From Pseudomonadota bacterium (lineage in GTDB: Bacteria; Pseudomonadota; Alphaproteobacteria; Caulobacterales; Caulobacteraceae), in the NCBI GenBank assembly GCA_023445955.1, contig JAEXJH010000206.1, positions 1-6,549 on the forward strand: 6,549 bases of DNA, in the 5' to 3' direction. Positions 6,338 to 6,549 of this stretch are shown here, in pieces. Each line of letters begins with the position of its first letter. Position 1 is the first letter of the stretch. A program made the position numbers and the translations under genes. The notes under the pieces are model-generated. The model was not told the DNA's origin, ran no database searches, and was given only the letters and a program-made list of their open reading frames with translations.

Positions 6338-6529
6338 ATGACCAATCCCAATCCCCCCAAGCCCGACGCGGCGAGCAGCACCGATAGCAAGCCGTCATCG
6401 TCCCCGGAGCCCGCGCCCCGCAAGGAAGGCGGCATGATCGACGAGGGCGGCCCGACCGGCGGCAATGTCGAGGGCGTCGAGAGCGAAACCGAAACGCGCC
6501 GCGATGGCGGCATGCTCGGCGAGGGCTAG
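6338..6529 (+). CDS. Small low-complexity protein with a repeated Gly-Gly-Met motif, function unknown
   Basis: I do not recognise a family. The 63-residue product begins with a Pro/Ser/Asp-rich stretch (residues 1-27: many Pro and Ser, no hydrophobic core) and continues with acidic and glycine-rich sequence. No aromatic residue or Cys is present and no membrane or signal segment is visible, so it is probably intrinsically disordered and cytoplasmic. Two copies of R-[KR]-[ED]-G-G-M-[IL]-[DG]-E-G occur at residues 28-37 and 54-63, the second being the exact C-terminus. A good ribosome binding site, an ATG, a stop TAG and same-strand position 54 bases after the DUF190 gene support a real gene. 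The opposite-strand frames over this stretch look like shadows. With this composition a chance frame in GC-rich DNA cannot be fully excluded. Confidence 0.6.
   Translation: MTNPNPPKPDAASSTDSKPSSSPEPAPRKEGGMIDEGGPTGGNVEGVESETETRRDGGMLGEG
6419..6526 (+). repeat. Two imperfect 30-base coding repeats in the small protein gene
   Basis: Bases 6419-6448 and 6497-6526 encode the two ten-residue Gly-Gly-Met motifs. Both share the core GGCGGCATG followed by similar codons and end GAGGGC. They are separated by 48 bases encoding an acidic linker. Confidence 0.6.
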
Positions 6530-6549
6530 GCCATCAACATCCCGGGGGG

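Noticed and set aside
5778..6398. A 206-codon open frame on the - strand across the end of the CDF gene and the DUF190 gene
   Set aside because: It is Arg/Pro/Cys-rich with no domain, and it spans two intergenic regions and two supported + strand genes. It looks like a coding shadow.
6530..6549. G-run at the right edge of the window
   Set aside because: Twenty bases after the last stop codon are too few to interpret; the run may be part of a truncated hairpin or simply the end of the sequence.

Overview
This looks like chromosomal DNA of a high-GC alphaproteobacterium, most plausibly of the Caulobacter/Phenylobacterium/Brevundimonas group. That placement is an inference from strong G/C bias at third codon positions, the style of the heavy-metal RND proteins and the spacing of the genes. 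No rRNA or marker gene is present to prove it. All seven supported genes lie on the + strand. Coding density is high and no non-coding stretch exceeds about 105 bases. I see no tRNA, rRNA, CRISPR array, insertion sequence, integrase or attachment site.

Region 1 (1-4378) is the distal part of a tripartite heavy-metal efflux operon. It holds the C-terminal 251 residues of a CzcB-type membrane fusion protein (upstream part outside the window), a 139-residue secreted protein of unknown function, and a complete 1071-residue CzcA-type RND pump with the proton-relay signature of divalent-cation (Zn/Co/Cd) exporters. The three genes overlap by 11 and 4 bases, so they should be translated as one coupled unit. 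An outer-membrane CzcC-type gene is expected upstream but is not visible. A GC-rich hairpin follows the pump gene.

Region 2 (4449-4865) is a single flagellar proximal-rod protein gene (FlgC family), with no other flagellar gene in view.

Region 3 (4968-6283) holds a CzcD-like cation diffusion facilitator, an intergenic hairpin and a DUF190 (PII-like fold) protein. Region 4 (6338-6529) is a 63-residue, probably disordered protein with a repeated Gly-Gly-Met motif; the window ends 20 bases later.

Read together, this is a metal-homeostasis neighbourhood. The CDF protein would export divalent cations from cytoplasm to periplasm, and the RND complex would expel them across the outer membrane. A small periplasmic accessory and a PII-like protein are candidate modulators. 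The core parts are well known. The less explained parts are the secreted protein inside the RND operon, the isolated FlgC paralogue, the DUF190 neighbour of the CDF gene and the small repeat protein.
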